A stretch of 64,000 nucleotides of DNA from Candidatus Nitrosocaldaceae archaeon (GTDB lineage Archaea; Thermoproteota; Nitrososphaeria; Nitrososphaerales; Nitrosocaldaceae). The DNA is taken from contig BPGC01000002.1 of NCBI GenBank assembly GCA_026002835.1, positions 1 to 64,000 on the forward strand. The letters are read 5' to 3'. The notes under the pieces are model-generated. The model was not told the origin of the DNA. It searched no databases and was given only the letters and a program-made list of their open reading frames with translations. Of the stretch, positions 18,280 to 27,842 are shown one piece after another (position 1 is the stretch's first letter; each line of letters begins with the position of its first letter). The position numbers and the translations under genes were made by a program.

Positions 18280-19650
18280 ATGAGCATAACTTTGGATGAG
18301 AAGGTAATAAGCGTATTTGGAGAACATGCCGTTAAAAAAGAGTTGATGCATATTCAAGAGATAAGCAGATTGCCTAGATTTATTGCAGAGTATCTAATAG
18401 CAAAATTTTCTAATGATGGAGTAATAAATATCAAACAGTTAACAGATTTCATAAATATACACTTCCCAGAGATGAGAGATAAAGATAAAGTATTACATGA
18501 ACTAATGAGTAAAGGTTCTTATACACTAATAGATGAATTTAAAGTAGAGACTTTAATAAAGCATGGAAGGTATAATGTTATAATCCCTAGATTAGGGATC
18601 AATAATGCTAAGATAATTCCAGCATTGTTAGATGAGAATATAGATCTATTAAGATCCGGGTTATGGGGCATGGCTACTTTACAGTATGTGAAAAAGAGTG
18701 ATAAATTATCAGATATTCTGGTATCTAGATTTACTCCATTCCAAGTTACTAATATAAACCTAGGAGAGTTTGCTAGTAAGAGAGCAAGATTTGATAGGGA
18801 TGAATGGATTGAGTTGATTATCAAGAGCATAGGCTTAAATCCAGATGTTTATGATCATGAACAAAAGTTATTACTTCTTACAAGATTAATTCCATTAGTA
18901 GAACCAAATTGTAATATGTTAGAGTTAGGACCGAAGGCTACTGGGAAAACTTATCTTTATAGAAATGTATCTCATCATACAAGAGTTATTGCTGGAGGTA
19001 GGATAAGTGCGCCTATGCTATTTTATAATATTAGTAATAAGAATGCTGGAGAGATTGCTCTGAGGGATTGCTTAGTATTTGATGAGATAGGAAAGATAAG
19101 GTTTGCTAATAATGATGAGGTTATAAGTAAACTTAAAGATTATATGGTTGATGGATTCTTTGAGCGAGGACCAAAAAAAGCACATTCGACATGTTCATTG
19201 GTATTCATAGGCAATATTGAATACGATCCTCTAGACTCACTTCCAAACTTTATGAAGGATTCTGCTTTATTAGATAGAGTTCATGGTTTTATACATGGTT
19301 GGGATCTTCCTAAAATAATGCAGAGTGATGAGCATCTAGCAAAAGGATATGGGATAGTCGCTGATTATTTATCAGAGATATTCCATCAGTTACATCTACA
19401 AAACTTTGTTCATATAATAAATGAGAATGTCAAGTTTGAAGGTTTAACAATTAGAGATGAGAAGGCTATAACTAAACTAGCATCTGGTTTATTAAAGATC
19501 ATATGCCCTAATAGAGAGTATACAAAAGATGATCTAATATTATGTATAGATGAAGCAATAAGGTTGAGAAGGAATGTTAATAAATTACTTAATAGATTAA
19601 TGCCAGATGAGTTCAAAGATTATGAGATAACATATGAGATTTATGAATAA
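18280..19650 (+). CDS. BrxL-type AAA+ ATPase lacking the C-terminal Lon-like protease part
   Basis: 456 residues. Walker A is ELGPKATGKTYLYR (about residues 212-225), followed by VIAGGRISAPMLFYNISNK, Walker B LVFDEIGKIRF (about 263), KLKDYMVDGFFERGPKK, sensor VFIGNIEYDPL (about 307) and an arginine finger in LLDRVHGFIHGWDLPK. The order and wording match BrxL of BREX defence systems. BrxL proteins are about 680 residues and end in a Lon-like domain; here the protein stops after the AAA+ lid. No other brx genes are near. Archaeal BrxL relatives of this kind have no settled role. Confidence 0.75.
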   Translation: MSITLDEKVISVFGEHAVKKELMHIQEISRLPRFIAEYLIAKFSNDGVINIKQLTDFINIHFPEMRDKDKVLHELMSKGSYTLIDEFKVETLIKHGRYNVIIPRLGINNAKIIPALLDENIDLLRSGLWGMATLQYVKKSDKLSDILVSRFTPFQVTNINLGEFASKRARFDRDEWIELIIKSIGLNPDVYDHEQKLLLLTRLIPLVEPNCNMLELGPKATGKTYLYRNVSHHTRVIAGGRISAPMLFYNISNKNAGEIALRDCLVFDEIGKIRFANNDEVISKLKDYMVDGFFERGPKKAHSTCSLVFIGNIEYDPLDSLPNFMKDSALLDRVHGFIHGWDLPKIMQSDEHLAKGYGIVADYLSEIFHQLHLQNFVHIINENVKFEGLTIRDEKAITKLASGLLKIICPNREYTKDDLILCIDEAIRLRRNVNKLLNRLMPDEFKDYEITYEIYE

Positions 19651-19661
19651 AAATTATGAAT

Positions 19662-20636
<975 letters not shown>

Positions 20637-20664
20637 CTAAATATCTTTCCTATGTTAGTTCAAA

Positions 20665-20982
20665 CTAATCTGGGCATGTCTCTTCTCTTAATTTTCTATA
20701 ATATTCTTCCATACTCATTGCTTTTTCTAATACTTTCTCTAAACTAAACTTATTCTTTGGAAAATGCCAACATATACAAACCTTATGAGCCTTGCTATTT
20801 ATATCATATATTATACCCTTATCTGCTTCTGTTTCAAACTTTTCGTCATATGATCTCTCTCTAGGAGTTAATCCTCTCTTTGTTCTATCTAATAATAGAT
20901 ATTCATTATCTAGATCGTATAATCTAAAGAACTGACCCTTCTTTATAGGCTCTTTATCTGCTATCAAAGATTCTATAGACAT
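20665..20982 (-). CDS. uncharacterised 105-residue soluble protein
   Basis: Begins MSIESLIADKEPIKKGQFFR and ends KLREETCPD. The sequence is charged, with no membrane segment or signal. A central beta-rich portion (FRLYDLDNEYLLLDRTKRGL) is followed by VCICWHFPKN, a cysteine pair with a histidine, then a C-terminal helix. No family is recognised. It is divergent from the LigD-type phosphoesterase gene, with about 70 bases between starts. Confidence 0.55.
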   Translation of the reverse strand: MSIESLIADKEPIKKGQFFRLYDLDNEYLLLDRTKRGLTPRERSYDEKFETEADKGIIYDINSKAHKVCICWHFPKNKFSLEKVLEKAMSMEEYYRKLREETCPD

Positions 20983-21054
20983 ATCATAGCATAAGCATTA
21001 TAATGATATAAACTTTAATGAAAGTTTTTAATTGAAGATTATGCTATTAATCAT

Positions 21055-21486
21055 ATGGAAGAGTTAGATAAGGACTTTTGCTCTAGCATAGTTGAGAAGT
21101 ATAAAGGTGTTAAATTAGAGCATCCTGTATATGTTACACAAGAGCATCATGCTAAAAGACTTCATTGGGATCTCAGGCTAGAGATCGATAATGTTTTGAA
21201 GAGTTGGGCTTTGCCTAAAGAACCTAACGATAAGGATAAAAGATTGGCTATTCAAGTTGAGGATCATCCTATTGAGTATGCTCTGTTTGAAGGAGAGATT
21301 CCTAAAGGAAGTTATGGTGCTGGAACTGTTAAGATATGGGATATAGGCACGTTTGAACTTGAGTCTTTAAAGGATAATAAGATCGTTGTTAGGATAAATG
21401 GTAAAAAGTTGAAGGGAAGGTATTGTTTGCTAAAGTTTAGAGATGATAAGAATTGGTTATTCTTCAAGATCAAGGAGAAGGATTGA
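21055..21486 (+). CDS. stand-alone 3'-phosphoesterase domain of the LigD type
   Basis: 143 residues spanning the DNA-repair PE domain. Motifs YVTQEHHAKRLHWDLRLEID (residues 26-45, with the catalytic HH...HWDLR), SWALPKEPN, QVEDHPIEYALFEGEIPKGS (about 69-88) and GAGTVKIWDIGTF are all present. PE trims 3'-phosphate and 3'-ribonucleotide ends so that breaks can be ligated. In bacteria it is fused to ligase and polymerase in LigD; in some archaea, including Korarchaeota and Methanosarcina, it is separate, as here. No Ku or ligase gene lies in the window. Its 3' end overlaps the convergent TIR-protein gene by 17 bases. Confidence 0.9.
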   Translation: MEELDKDFCSSIVEKYKGVKLEHPVYVTQEHHAKRLHWDLRLEIDNVLKSWALPKEPNDKDKRLAIQVEDHPIEYALFEGEIPKGSYGAGTVKIWDIGTFELESLKDNKIVVRINGKKLKGRYCLLKFRDDKNWLFFKIKEKD

Positions 21487-22573
21487 ACTCTAATGCTTGT
21501 AATAATCTTTCTATTTTGTCATTAGTTATCTTTCTATCAGTGAAATCTAGATAATTCCTCTCTAATAGGAATGGTTTGAGATCTCTTGCTCCTCTTTTAA
21601 TAGGAAATCCTTCATGCTTCCAATCATTATCTAATGAAATAGGAATTATCTTATCTGGATTCTCGTCTATCTGCTCCTCAATCTCTTTCTTAACACCATC
21701 TCTTATCAAAGACTTCATAGAACATATTATTATCATCTTATCAGCCTCTTTCCTTCTAGATGTTATCTCTTTCCATGTTCTCTCTCCTACTGTATAATCC
21801 ATTTCATACATCCAACATGAAACTCCTCTCTCTTTTAATTTATTATAAAGTTTAGTGGCAAATTCTTTATCTGGTTCTCCATATGATATAAAACAACTAT
21901 GATATTTTATCTCTCTTATTATCTGTGGCAATGCATCAAGCAACTCTTTTGGAACGCCAGCATTTATGAAGAATTCTCTTAATTCTTGAGTAAAACCGTT
22001 TGACTCACGATATGTTGTTATGAGAGTTTTTACATCAATAGTATTAAACATCATCATGTCTTCTATTTTATCTAAATCTTTACATTTTGACAAGTCACAT
22101 AAAGAAAATATTGTGTACATTAAAATAGCATTAGTAAAAACCGTATTATCTAAGATGTCTCCATAAAAATATGTTGCAGTAAGATCTGTTTTAGAAAGAT
22201 TTGCTCCTGAAATATTGCTAGAAAGAAGAAACGCTCTAGATAGATTTGTATTAGTAAGATCTGTATTAATTAAAAATGACGCAAAAAGAATTGCATGCGA
22301 AAGATCCGCATTAGTAAGAACTACATTAGTAAGATCTGTTTCAAAAAGAAATGAATGGGAGAGATTGACATTAGTAAGGTTCGAGCCAGACAAATTAGAC
22401 TCTATAAGTCTAGCTCCTATAAGATCTATATTAGATAAATTAGCGTTAACTAATTTTATTTTAGATAAATCAGCTCCAGATAAATCCATTCTTTCATTAG
22501 GATGTTCTTTTCTCCATTTATTAATAGCTCTTTTTCCTTGCTTTACAATCTTAACATGTTCTGGATTTGCCAC
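21470..22573 (-). CDS. pentapeptide-repeat protein fused to a C-terminal TIR domain
   Basis: 367 residues. Residues 28-165 are about 25 pentapeptide repeats of the A(D/N)LSxx type (LSGADLSKIKLVNANLSNID as an example), which build a right-handed quadrilateral beta helix. A helical linker follows. Residues 228-360 form a TIR domain: SCFISYGEPDKEFATKLYNK, GVSCWMYEMDYTVGERTWKE and ADKMIIICSMKSLIRDGVKK; a glutamate (KEIEEQ) follows. TIR domains in prokaryotes often cleave NAD in antiviral defence. The glutamate that acts in NADases cannot be assigned with certainty. It is probably a stand-alone immune or signalling protein. Confidence 0.85.
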   Translation of the reverse strand: MANPEHVKIVKQGKRAINKWRKEHPNERMDLSGADLSKIKLVNANLSNIDLIGARLIESNLSGSNLTNVNLSHSFLFETDLTNVVLTNADLSHAILFASFLINTDLTNTNLSRAFLLSSNISGANLSKTDLTATYFYGDILDNTVFTNAILMYTIFSLCDLSKCKDLDKIEDMMMFNTIDVKTLITTYRESNGFTQELREFFINAGVPKELLDALPQIIREIKYHSCFISYGEPDKEFATKLYNKLKERGVSCWMYEMDYTVGERTWKEITSRRKEADKMIIICSMKSLIRDGVKKEIEEQIDENPDKIIPISLDNDWKHEGFPIKRGARDLKPFLLERNYLDFTDRKITNDKIERLLQALEFNPSP

Positions 22574-22650
22574 ATCTAAATAAATAATACATTACATATA
22601 ACAATTTAACTCATAAAAACTAGTATATTAATATATATTAAATAATAATT

Positions 22651-22821
22651 AAATTAGATAGAATAACAATAAATCCAGAAATCGTGAATAGTTATATGTA
22701 TAAGAGAAAGAATATCAATCTCAATAACCATAAGTTTGAAGCAAAAAGTATCGAGGAGATATTAGTAGATTATCCAGCATTAGTAGACATCAAACAAGCA
22801 TTAAGATATAAAAAGCTCTAA
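22651..22821 (+). pseudogene. degraded DUF433-type antitoxin
   Basis: The frame reads LDRITINPEIVNSYMYKRKN and then KFEAKSIEEILVDYPALVDI to TAA at 22819-22821. DUF433 proteins have ITxxPxVxxGxPxIxGTR followed by SxEEILxxYPxLxxEDI and a final ALxYA. Here the glycine/proline-rich central motif is gone and there is no proper start codon before a stop at about 22640. No PIN or DUF5615 toxin follows, so the module has probably decayed. It lies just before the MBL-fold gene. Confidence 0.5.
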
Positions 22822-22837
22822 CAATAAGATTGATAAT

Positions 22838-23671
22838 ATGAGTATAATACATCTTGGAGATTTTGCTAATACAATATCAGTATACTTGATAGATGATAAA
22901 AAGCTAGCATTAGTAGATCCTGGAGTATATGCTATAACAGATGAAGTATTAGATGCTATAAAGGCTAAAGGGTTTAATACTAAAGATATTGATTATATAT
23001 TATTAACACATCTGCATATTGATCATGCAGGAAATGCTTGGGCTTTATTAAAATATATGCCGAATACTAAAATAGTAATACATCATAAAGCAATAAGATA
23101 TCTAGTAGATCCAGAACCATTAGTAGCATCTAGCAGACAAGTTTTAGGAAAGATAATAGATAGATGGGGAAAATTAGAACCGATACCAGAGGAAAAGTTC
23201 ATTGGAGTAGATGATAATCATACTTTAGATGATCTAAGGTTTATAGCAACTCCTGGGCATGCTCCATTTCATATGAGTATAATGCTAGATGATGAGTTAT
23301 TTACTGGTGATGCTGTAGGTATAAGATATAAAGATAGATGGAGACCAGCTAGCCCTCTTCCATCGTTTAGATACGATCTAGCATTGAAATCGTTAGAGAA
23401 GATCAAAGAATTGAATGCTAAAAGGTTATACATGCCTCATTTTGGTATTGCTAATGATGCAAATAATACAATAGAAGAGAATATTATACTATATAAAAAA
23501 TGGGCAGAGATCATCGAAGAAGCGGTTAATAATAATCTAGATGAAGAAGAGATATTAGATATAATTAACAAAGAGTTCAAGTATGATCCATTGTTGGCAG
23601 ATGAATATACTAGAACGTTACTCTTATCAGATCTAAGAGGCTTCATAAATTATTATAAAAAGAAAAGATGA
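22838..23671 (+). CDS. metallo-beta-lactamase-fold hydrolase
   Basis: 277 residues. The metal-binding motif LLTHLHIDHAGNA (HxHxDH) lies near residues 55-67, TPGHAPFHMSI supplies the next histidine near 147, FTGDAVGIRY the aspartate near 170 and YMPHFGIA the last histidine near 205. This is the glyoxalase II-like group acting on thioesters or phosphoesters; the long C-terminal helical part (residues 210-277) is typical of family members with extra substrate-covering helices. The specific substrate is unknown. It is convergent with the rhodanese gene, with a one-base gap. Confidence 0.85.
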   Translation: MSIIHLGDFANTISVYLIDDKKLALVDPGVYAITDEVLDAIKAKGFNTKDIDYILLTHLHIDHAGNAWALLKYMPNTKIVIHHKAIRYLVDPEPLVASSRQVLGKIIDRWGKLEPIPEEKFIGVDDNHTLDDLRFIATPGHAPFHMSIMLDDELFTGDAVGIRYKDRWRPASPLPSFRYDLALKSLEKIKELNAKRLYMPHFGIANDANNTIEENIILYKKWAEIIEEAVNNNLDEEEILDIINKEFKYDPLLADEYTRTLLLSDLRGFINYYKKKR

Positions 23672-23672
23672 T

Positions 23673-24521
23673 TTATTTCTCTATAGGATTCCTTATCATA
23701 TTACCCCATTCAGTCCAAGAGCCGTCATAATTCTTTACTTTTGGATAACCTAGCAAGTATTTTAAGACAAACCATGTATGAGATGATCTCTCTCCTATCC
23801 TACAATATGCTATTACATTCTTATCTGGAGTTACTCCTTGACTTTCATACAATTGCTTTAACTCTTCTGGACTCTTGAATGTGCCATCTTCATTAACAGC
23901 TTTAGCCCATGGAATATTCTTTGCTCCTGGGATATGACCTCCTCTTTGAGCATGTTCCATAGGATACTCTGGCGGTGCAGTTATCTCTCCAGTATACTCT
24001 TTAGGAGATCTAACATCAACTAATACATAATTTGGATCTCTCTTATCTACTACATTTCTTACCTCATCATAATATGCCCTGAACTCTTCATTGATTGCTT
24101 TAACTTTATAATTTGTTGGTGTGAATGATGGAACCTCTTTTGTATAAGGTCTATTCTCTAACTCCCACTTCTTCCTTCCTCCATTCATTATCCTAACATC
24201 CTCATGCCCATAGTATTTGAATACCCAGAATGCAAATGCTGCAAACCAATTGTTAAAGTCTCCATATAATACCAATGTTGTATCATTGCTTACTCCAAAT
24301 CTGCTCATCAATTGCTCAAACTGCTCCTTTGATATTATATCCCTAGCAACTGGATCGTTTATATCTCTCTTCCACCATGCTAATACTGCATTCTGTATAT
24401 GTCCTTGTTCATAAGCACTCTCTGGATCGTAATCTACCTCAATGATCCTTACCTTTGGATCATTTATATGCTCAGATACCCATTGAGTACTAACCAAAAC
24501 TTCTGGATGTGCATAGCTCAT
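23673..24521 (-). CDS. thiosulfate/3-mercaptopyruvate sulfurtransferase (tandem rhodanese)
   Basis: 282 residues with two rhodanese domains. The first (residues 1-130) is inactive, lacking a cysteine at the loop after [13 protein letters not shown]. The second carries [20 protein letters not shown] near residue 240, with catalytic cysteine in a CRIGERS loop typical of thiosulfate sulfurtransferases. Conserved landmarks [13 protein letters not shown] and [19 protein letters not shown] are present. It transfers sulfane sulfur to cyanide, thiols or carrier proteins. A shorter paralogue lies at 25933-26661, and a TauE-type exporter at 46832-47584. Confidence 0.9.
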   Translation of the reverse strand: MSYAHPEVLVSTQWVSEHINDPKVRIIEVDYDPESAYEQGHIQNAVLAWWKRDINDPVARDIISKEQFEQLMSRFGVSNDTTLVLYGDFNNWFAAFAFWVFKYYGHEDVRIMNGGRKKWELENRPYTKEVPSFTPTNYKVKAINEEFRAYYDEVRNVVDKRDPNYVLVDVRSPKEYTGEITAPPEYPMEHAQRGGHIPGAKNIPWAKAVNEDGTFKSPEELKQLYESQGVTPDKNVIAYCRIGERSSHTWFVLKYLLGYPKVKNYDGSWTEWGNMIRNPIEK

Positions 24522-24602
24522 ATCAACTATAACAGTGTTATATTATTTAAAATATACGCTTGATAAAATGATTTTTATCTTGATAATGCCTCTATTACTG
24601 AA

Positions 24603-25415
24603 GTGGAATTCAAGAAGGTATGTATAGTAACGAGGTATAGTAGCATGTTAGCAAGGGATATAGCAAACATAGTTGCAGATCTAATAATAAAGAAAGGATC
24701 TGATGTTTATACCATAGCTCCATTATCATTAAACTCTTCACATGTGTTAAGCAATGAAGATATGCTGAAAGAAGAAAAGATGGATCTAGTTATAGCTATA
24801 GGAGGAGATGGAACTGCATTAAGAGCAGTAAGATGGATTGATGGTTTAGCGCCAGTATTTAGTATAAGGATAAAAGGCAGTAGAGGAGTTTTAGCAGATA
24901 TAAACACAGATACTATTCATGAAGCTATAGATATGATCTATGCTAATAAATTCTATATAGATGAACGAATGAGAATACATGCAATCTCTAATGATGAGTC
25001 TCAACCAGCATTAAATGAGATAATGATAAGTAAGGCTAGTACTCTAGTTACTCCTACTTATAATATAGAATTGGATGATTATTCTATAAAAGAGAAGATG
25101 GATGGTTTGATAATATCTACTCCGATAGGCTCTAGTGGTTACTCTTACTCATTAGGTGGACCAATAATGCATGAGCAATTAAATGCTTTAATAATAACTC
25201 CAATAGCATCTATCAATAGATTTCCTATCCTAATAGTTCCTGAATTGGATATAAAGATAAAAGTAAACGAAGAATCTATGATCTTTGCTGATGGTCAATA
25301 CAATCTTAAAGTTGATAGAAATGAGATTATAAGAATTAAAAGACATCCTAGAAATGCTAAATTCTTGAGGATAAGAAAGAGAGGCTTAACGCATCTTGCA
25401 AAACTCGGCTACTAA
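24603..25415 (+). CDS. nadK: NAD kinase
   Basis: 270 residues from a GTG start. The diagnostic MDLVIAIGGDGTALRAVRW (GGDGT near residues 62-66) binds the nucleotide, NEIMISKAS carries the NE motif near 140, and IISTPIGSSGYSYSLGGPIM near 178 is the second conserved patch. It phosphorylates NAD to NADP using ATP or polyphosphate. The 3' end overlaps the nob1 start by 20 bases in another frame, so the two form an operon. Confidence 0.93.
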   Translation: MEFKKVCIVTRYSSMLARDIANIVADLIIKKGSDVYTIAPLSLNSSHVLSNEDMLKEEKMDLVIAIGGDGTALRAVRWIDGLAPVFSIRIKGSRGVLADINTDTIHEAIDMIYANKFYIDERMRIHAISNDESQPALNEIMISKASTLVTPTYNIELDDYSIKEKMDGLIISTPIGSSGYSYSLGGPIMHEQLNALIITPIASINRFPILIVPELDIKIKVNEESMIFADGQYNLKVDRNEIIRIKRHPRNAKFLRIRKRGLTHLAKLGY

Positions 25416-25881
25416 GTATATAGCAGATGCTACTGCATTCTATGCTGGATTAGTATTCAAAGATGTTATAGTATATACAACCCCTCAAGTAATAGATGAA
25501 GTTAAACATATCAAGAAAGGTTATGCTCTAATTGATACATTAATAGATGCTGGTATCATAAATATAATTGAACCAGAAGATGATTATCTTGGTAAAGCGA
25601 AGGAGTTAGCAGAGAAGAGTGGAGAACTTGACAAATTATCAGATGCAGATCTATCCATAATAGCATTAGCACTAGCATTGAGATATGAGGTTATAACTGA
25701 TGATTATGCTATCATCAATATACTAAAGCAGAATGGTATTAAAGTTAAAAATATCATCAATAAAAGGTTTAAAAAAGTAGGTAGATGGATTAAATACTGC
25801 AAAGGATGTAATGTTAGTTATAAAGATGGTAATATTTGTAAGATATGTGGGAACAAATTGGTAAGAAAGTTAGTATCTTAA
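25396..25881 (+). CDS. nob1: rRNA maturation endonuclease Nob1 (PIN plus zinc ribbon)
   Basis: 161 residues, TTG start inside the end of nadK. The PIN domain runs to about residue 115: KYIADATAFYAGLVF (first aspartate), VIDEVKHIKK, KLSDADLSIIALAL (central aspartates) and VITDDYAIINIL. A rubredoxin-like zinc ribbon closes the protein: YCKGCNVSYKDGNICKICGN (two CxxC knuckles). Nob1 cuts the 3' end of 16S rRNA in the last step of small-subunit maturation. The length agrees with other archaeal Nob1 proteins. Confidence 0.92.
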   Translation: MQNSATKYIADATAFYAGLVFKDVIVYTTPQVIDEVKHIKKGYALIDTLIDAGIINIIEPEDDYLGKAKELAEKSGELDKLSDADLSIIALALALRYEVITDDYAIINILKQNGIKVKNIINKRFKKVGRWIKYCKGCNVSYKDGNICKICGNKLVRKLVS

Positions 25882-25932
25882 CATATTTTTATACCTCCTT
25901 AACCTTTATACCAACTATCAATCAATAACATA

Positions 25933-26661
25933 TTACTCTATTGGCAACCTTTTGCTAATCCAATCCATTATAGAACCGTCATAAACTCTAACATTATCCT
26001 TGCCTATTAACCTTAAAGATGCAAACATATGTGCGGCTCTTATGCCATGTGTGCAATAACATACTATATTGTTATCAACATCTTTTAGATTATTTGCTAT
26101 ATAATCTCTATCTGCAAAGATTCTATCCTTTTCTATGTTACTCTCCCATGGTATATTTATAGCATTAGGTATCTTTCCTTGTATATACTCCTGCATGCTT
26201 CTACTATCTATTATCTTTGGTTCATTATTAAGTATATACTCAGCATCTGCAATTATATCATTATTGGTATCTAACTCTAGATCTGCCGCATCCAACTTTG
26301 TAACTTTCCTAGTTATTGGGAGATTTGATCTAGCCCATTTAGTAAATCCTAGATTAAGAATATTAATATCATTATAGCCATAGTATAATAAACTCCAATA
26401 AACTCTAGCTATCGAAGGATCTAGATATTCTCCATACAATACAATCTTCCTAGTATTATCTATTCCCAATTTAGATAATAATTTCTCCGCTTTATCCTTC
26501 TCTAATATATAACCAGTCGAGTTTTTGAATGTCATTAGATCTTCAACACTTAATGGTATAGAATTTGGTATATGCGCATATGAGTATGGTATCTTACCTC
26601 TAGTATCTATTATTATAACATCATCAATATTATCTATCAGCCAATCACTCTCTACAAGCAT
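25933..26661 (-). CDS. tandem rhodanese sulfurtransferase
   Basis: 242 residues in two rhodanese domains. The second carries IVCYCTHGIRAAHMFASLRL near residue 200, with cysteine in a CTHGIRA loop; the first is inactive. DSRSMQEYIQGKIPNAINIP marks the second domain start. The active loop differs from the CRIGERS loop of the paralogue at 23673-24521, so acceptor or donor preference may differ. It is shorter by 40 residues, mainly in the inter-domain region. Confidence 0.88.
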   Translation of the reverse strand: MLVESDWLIDNIDDVIIIDTRGKIPYSYAHIPNSIPLSVEDLMTFKNSTGYILEKDKAEKLLSKLGIDNTRKIVLYGEYLDPSIARVYWSLLYYGYNDINILNLGFTKWARSNLPITRKVTKLDAADLELDTNNDIIADAEYILNNEPKIIDSRSMQEYIQGKIPNAINIPWESNIEKDRIFADRDYIANNLKDVDNNIVCYCTHGIRAAHMFASLRLIGKDNVRVYDGSIMDWISKRLPIE

Positions 26662-26751
26662 ACTCTAAATCTACTAATAACAACTTATATTTTATTAGCT
26701 AAGTTAATCATAGATGATAAGCTTATATGTTATAAATGTAGATATGATATC

Positions 26752-27633
26752 ATGAAAGGCTATCTTCTAGAAGATGTGAAAAGGAAGATAGTGAATGCTT
26801 TGAAGGAAGAAGAGACTGGATTGACTGGAGTAGAATTAGCAAAGAAGACTGGTATTAATAGAGTTACATTAAGTAAATACCTAAAGATGCTAGAAGCTAA
26901 AGGATTAATAAAAAGTAAGAGTCTAGGTGTGAGTAATGTGTGGTATCTAGATAAGAGTATGGAGGAAGCATCAAATGTAAATGATATCCTTGATATAAGG
27001 AAGATCTATATGAATGCCTTGCTTAACTTCAAAGATAGTAAGAGTATATTATTGAATGCTATGCACTCTAATATAGAACCTATAACTCTTATAGTTGAAG
27101 TTATAGTTCCTAGCATAAATACAGCATACGAACTATACAATAGAGGTAATATAACTGGCTCAGAGGTTATGGTGATAAATAATCTAGCATTAGAATCTTT
27201 GGTATTGTTAAAGTTTAATGCTAATAGAAGCATTAAAAAAGCATCCGCAATATTTCTTAATGCACCTCTAGAGAATGATATAGTTGGTAGTAAGATACTA
27301 GAAGTTATATTCTATCTCAAAGGTTGGAATACTTATTTTATAGGCTTACAACCAGAGTCAGATCTATTATTTGATATAGATCTAATGAGGTTCATAAACA
27401 AGATCTGGAAGGAAGATGAATTATTATTGGTAAGTATTTATGCAAATGAATCGGAGCATATACAAGGAGTAAAAGAGGTAATTGAAGGTATTAGAGAGAA
27501 GAGTAAGGGAAGGTTGCATATACTAGCATTTACACCTAATAATATAGAACTTGGTGATGAAGATTATAATACAGATGATCTCTACAAGGCTATAGAATGG
27601 GCTGAGATGGTTTACAATAAATTTAGAATTTAA
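26752..27633 (+). CDS. winged-helix regulator with a degenerate B12-binding-like sensor domain
   Basis: 293 residues. Residues 5-70 form a winged helix (LTGVELAKKTGINRVTLSKY, LEAKGLIKSKSLG). Residues 85-160 are helical (VPSINTAYELYNRGNITGSE), matching the helical cap of corrinoid-binding modules. Residues 165-290 resemble a cobalamin-binding Rossmann fold: IVGSKILEVIFYLKGWNTYF, then LLLVSIYANESEHIQGVKEV. The D-x-H-x-x-G motif that coordinates cobalt base-off is not preserved (LENDIVGSK). It may bind another ligand or a protein. A TATA-like box lies upstream of the ATG. Confidence 0.65.
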   Translation: MKGYLLEDVKRKIVNALKEEETGLTGVELAKKTGINRVTLSKYLKMLEAKGLIKSKSLGVSNVWYLDKSMEEASNVNDILDIRKIYMNALLNFKDSKSILLNAMHSNIEPITLIVEVIVPSINTAYELYNRGNITGSEVMVINNLALESLVLLKFNANRSIKKASAIFLNAPLENDIVGSKILEVIFYLKGWNTYFIGLQPESDLLFDIDLMRFINKIWKEDELLLVSIYANESEHIQGVKEVIEGIREKSKGRLHILAFTPNNIELGDEDYNTDDLYKAIEWAEMVYNKFRI

Positions 27634-27734
27634 TCTGTGCAATCTATTCTAGAACCACAGTTAGGACACATAAGTAAGCAATTACCTCCTTTAAGTTCGA
27701 TCATCTCAGTATTGCATCTTATGCATCTCTCCAT
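27630..27734 (-). CDS. 34-residue zinc-ribbon miniprotein
   Basis: Starts at ATG 27734 and ends at TAA 27630-27632. It reads MERCIRCNTEMIELKGG and ends CPNCGSRIDCTD, so two CxxC knuckles (CIRC and CPNC) are 18 residues apart, a complete one-zinc ribbon. Its stop overlaps that of the upstream regulator gene on the other strand. Archaea encode many such free ribbons, mostly uncharacterised, with roles in transcription or translation suspected. Confidence 0.65.
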   Translation of the reverse strand: MERCIRCNTEMIELKGGNCLLMCPNCGSRIDCTD

Positions 27735-27842
27735 ATAATTCAATTAGCAATACTAGCATATAATAATTGTTTATAGACATAAAAAGAGCGAGCCTTTATG
27801 ACTAATATTTTGTTAGATATTTGTATAAATAAAAATTGTATA

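Noticed and set aside
17637..19650. A complete BREX locus
   Set aside because: Only a BrxL-type ATPase is present. No BrxC, PglX, PglZ, BrxA or BrxB genes can be seen around it.
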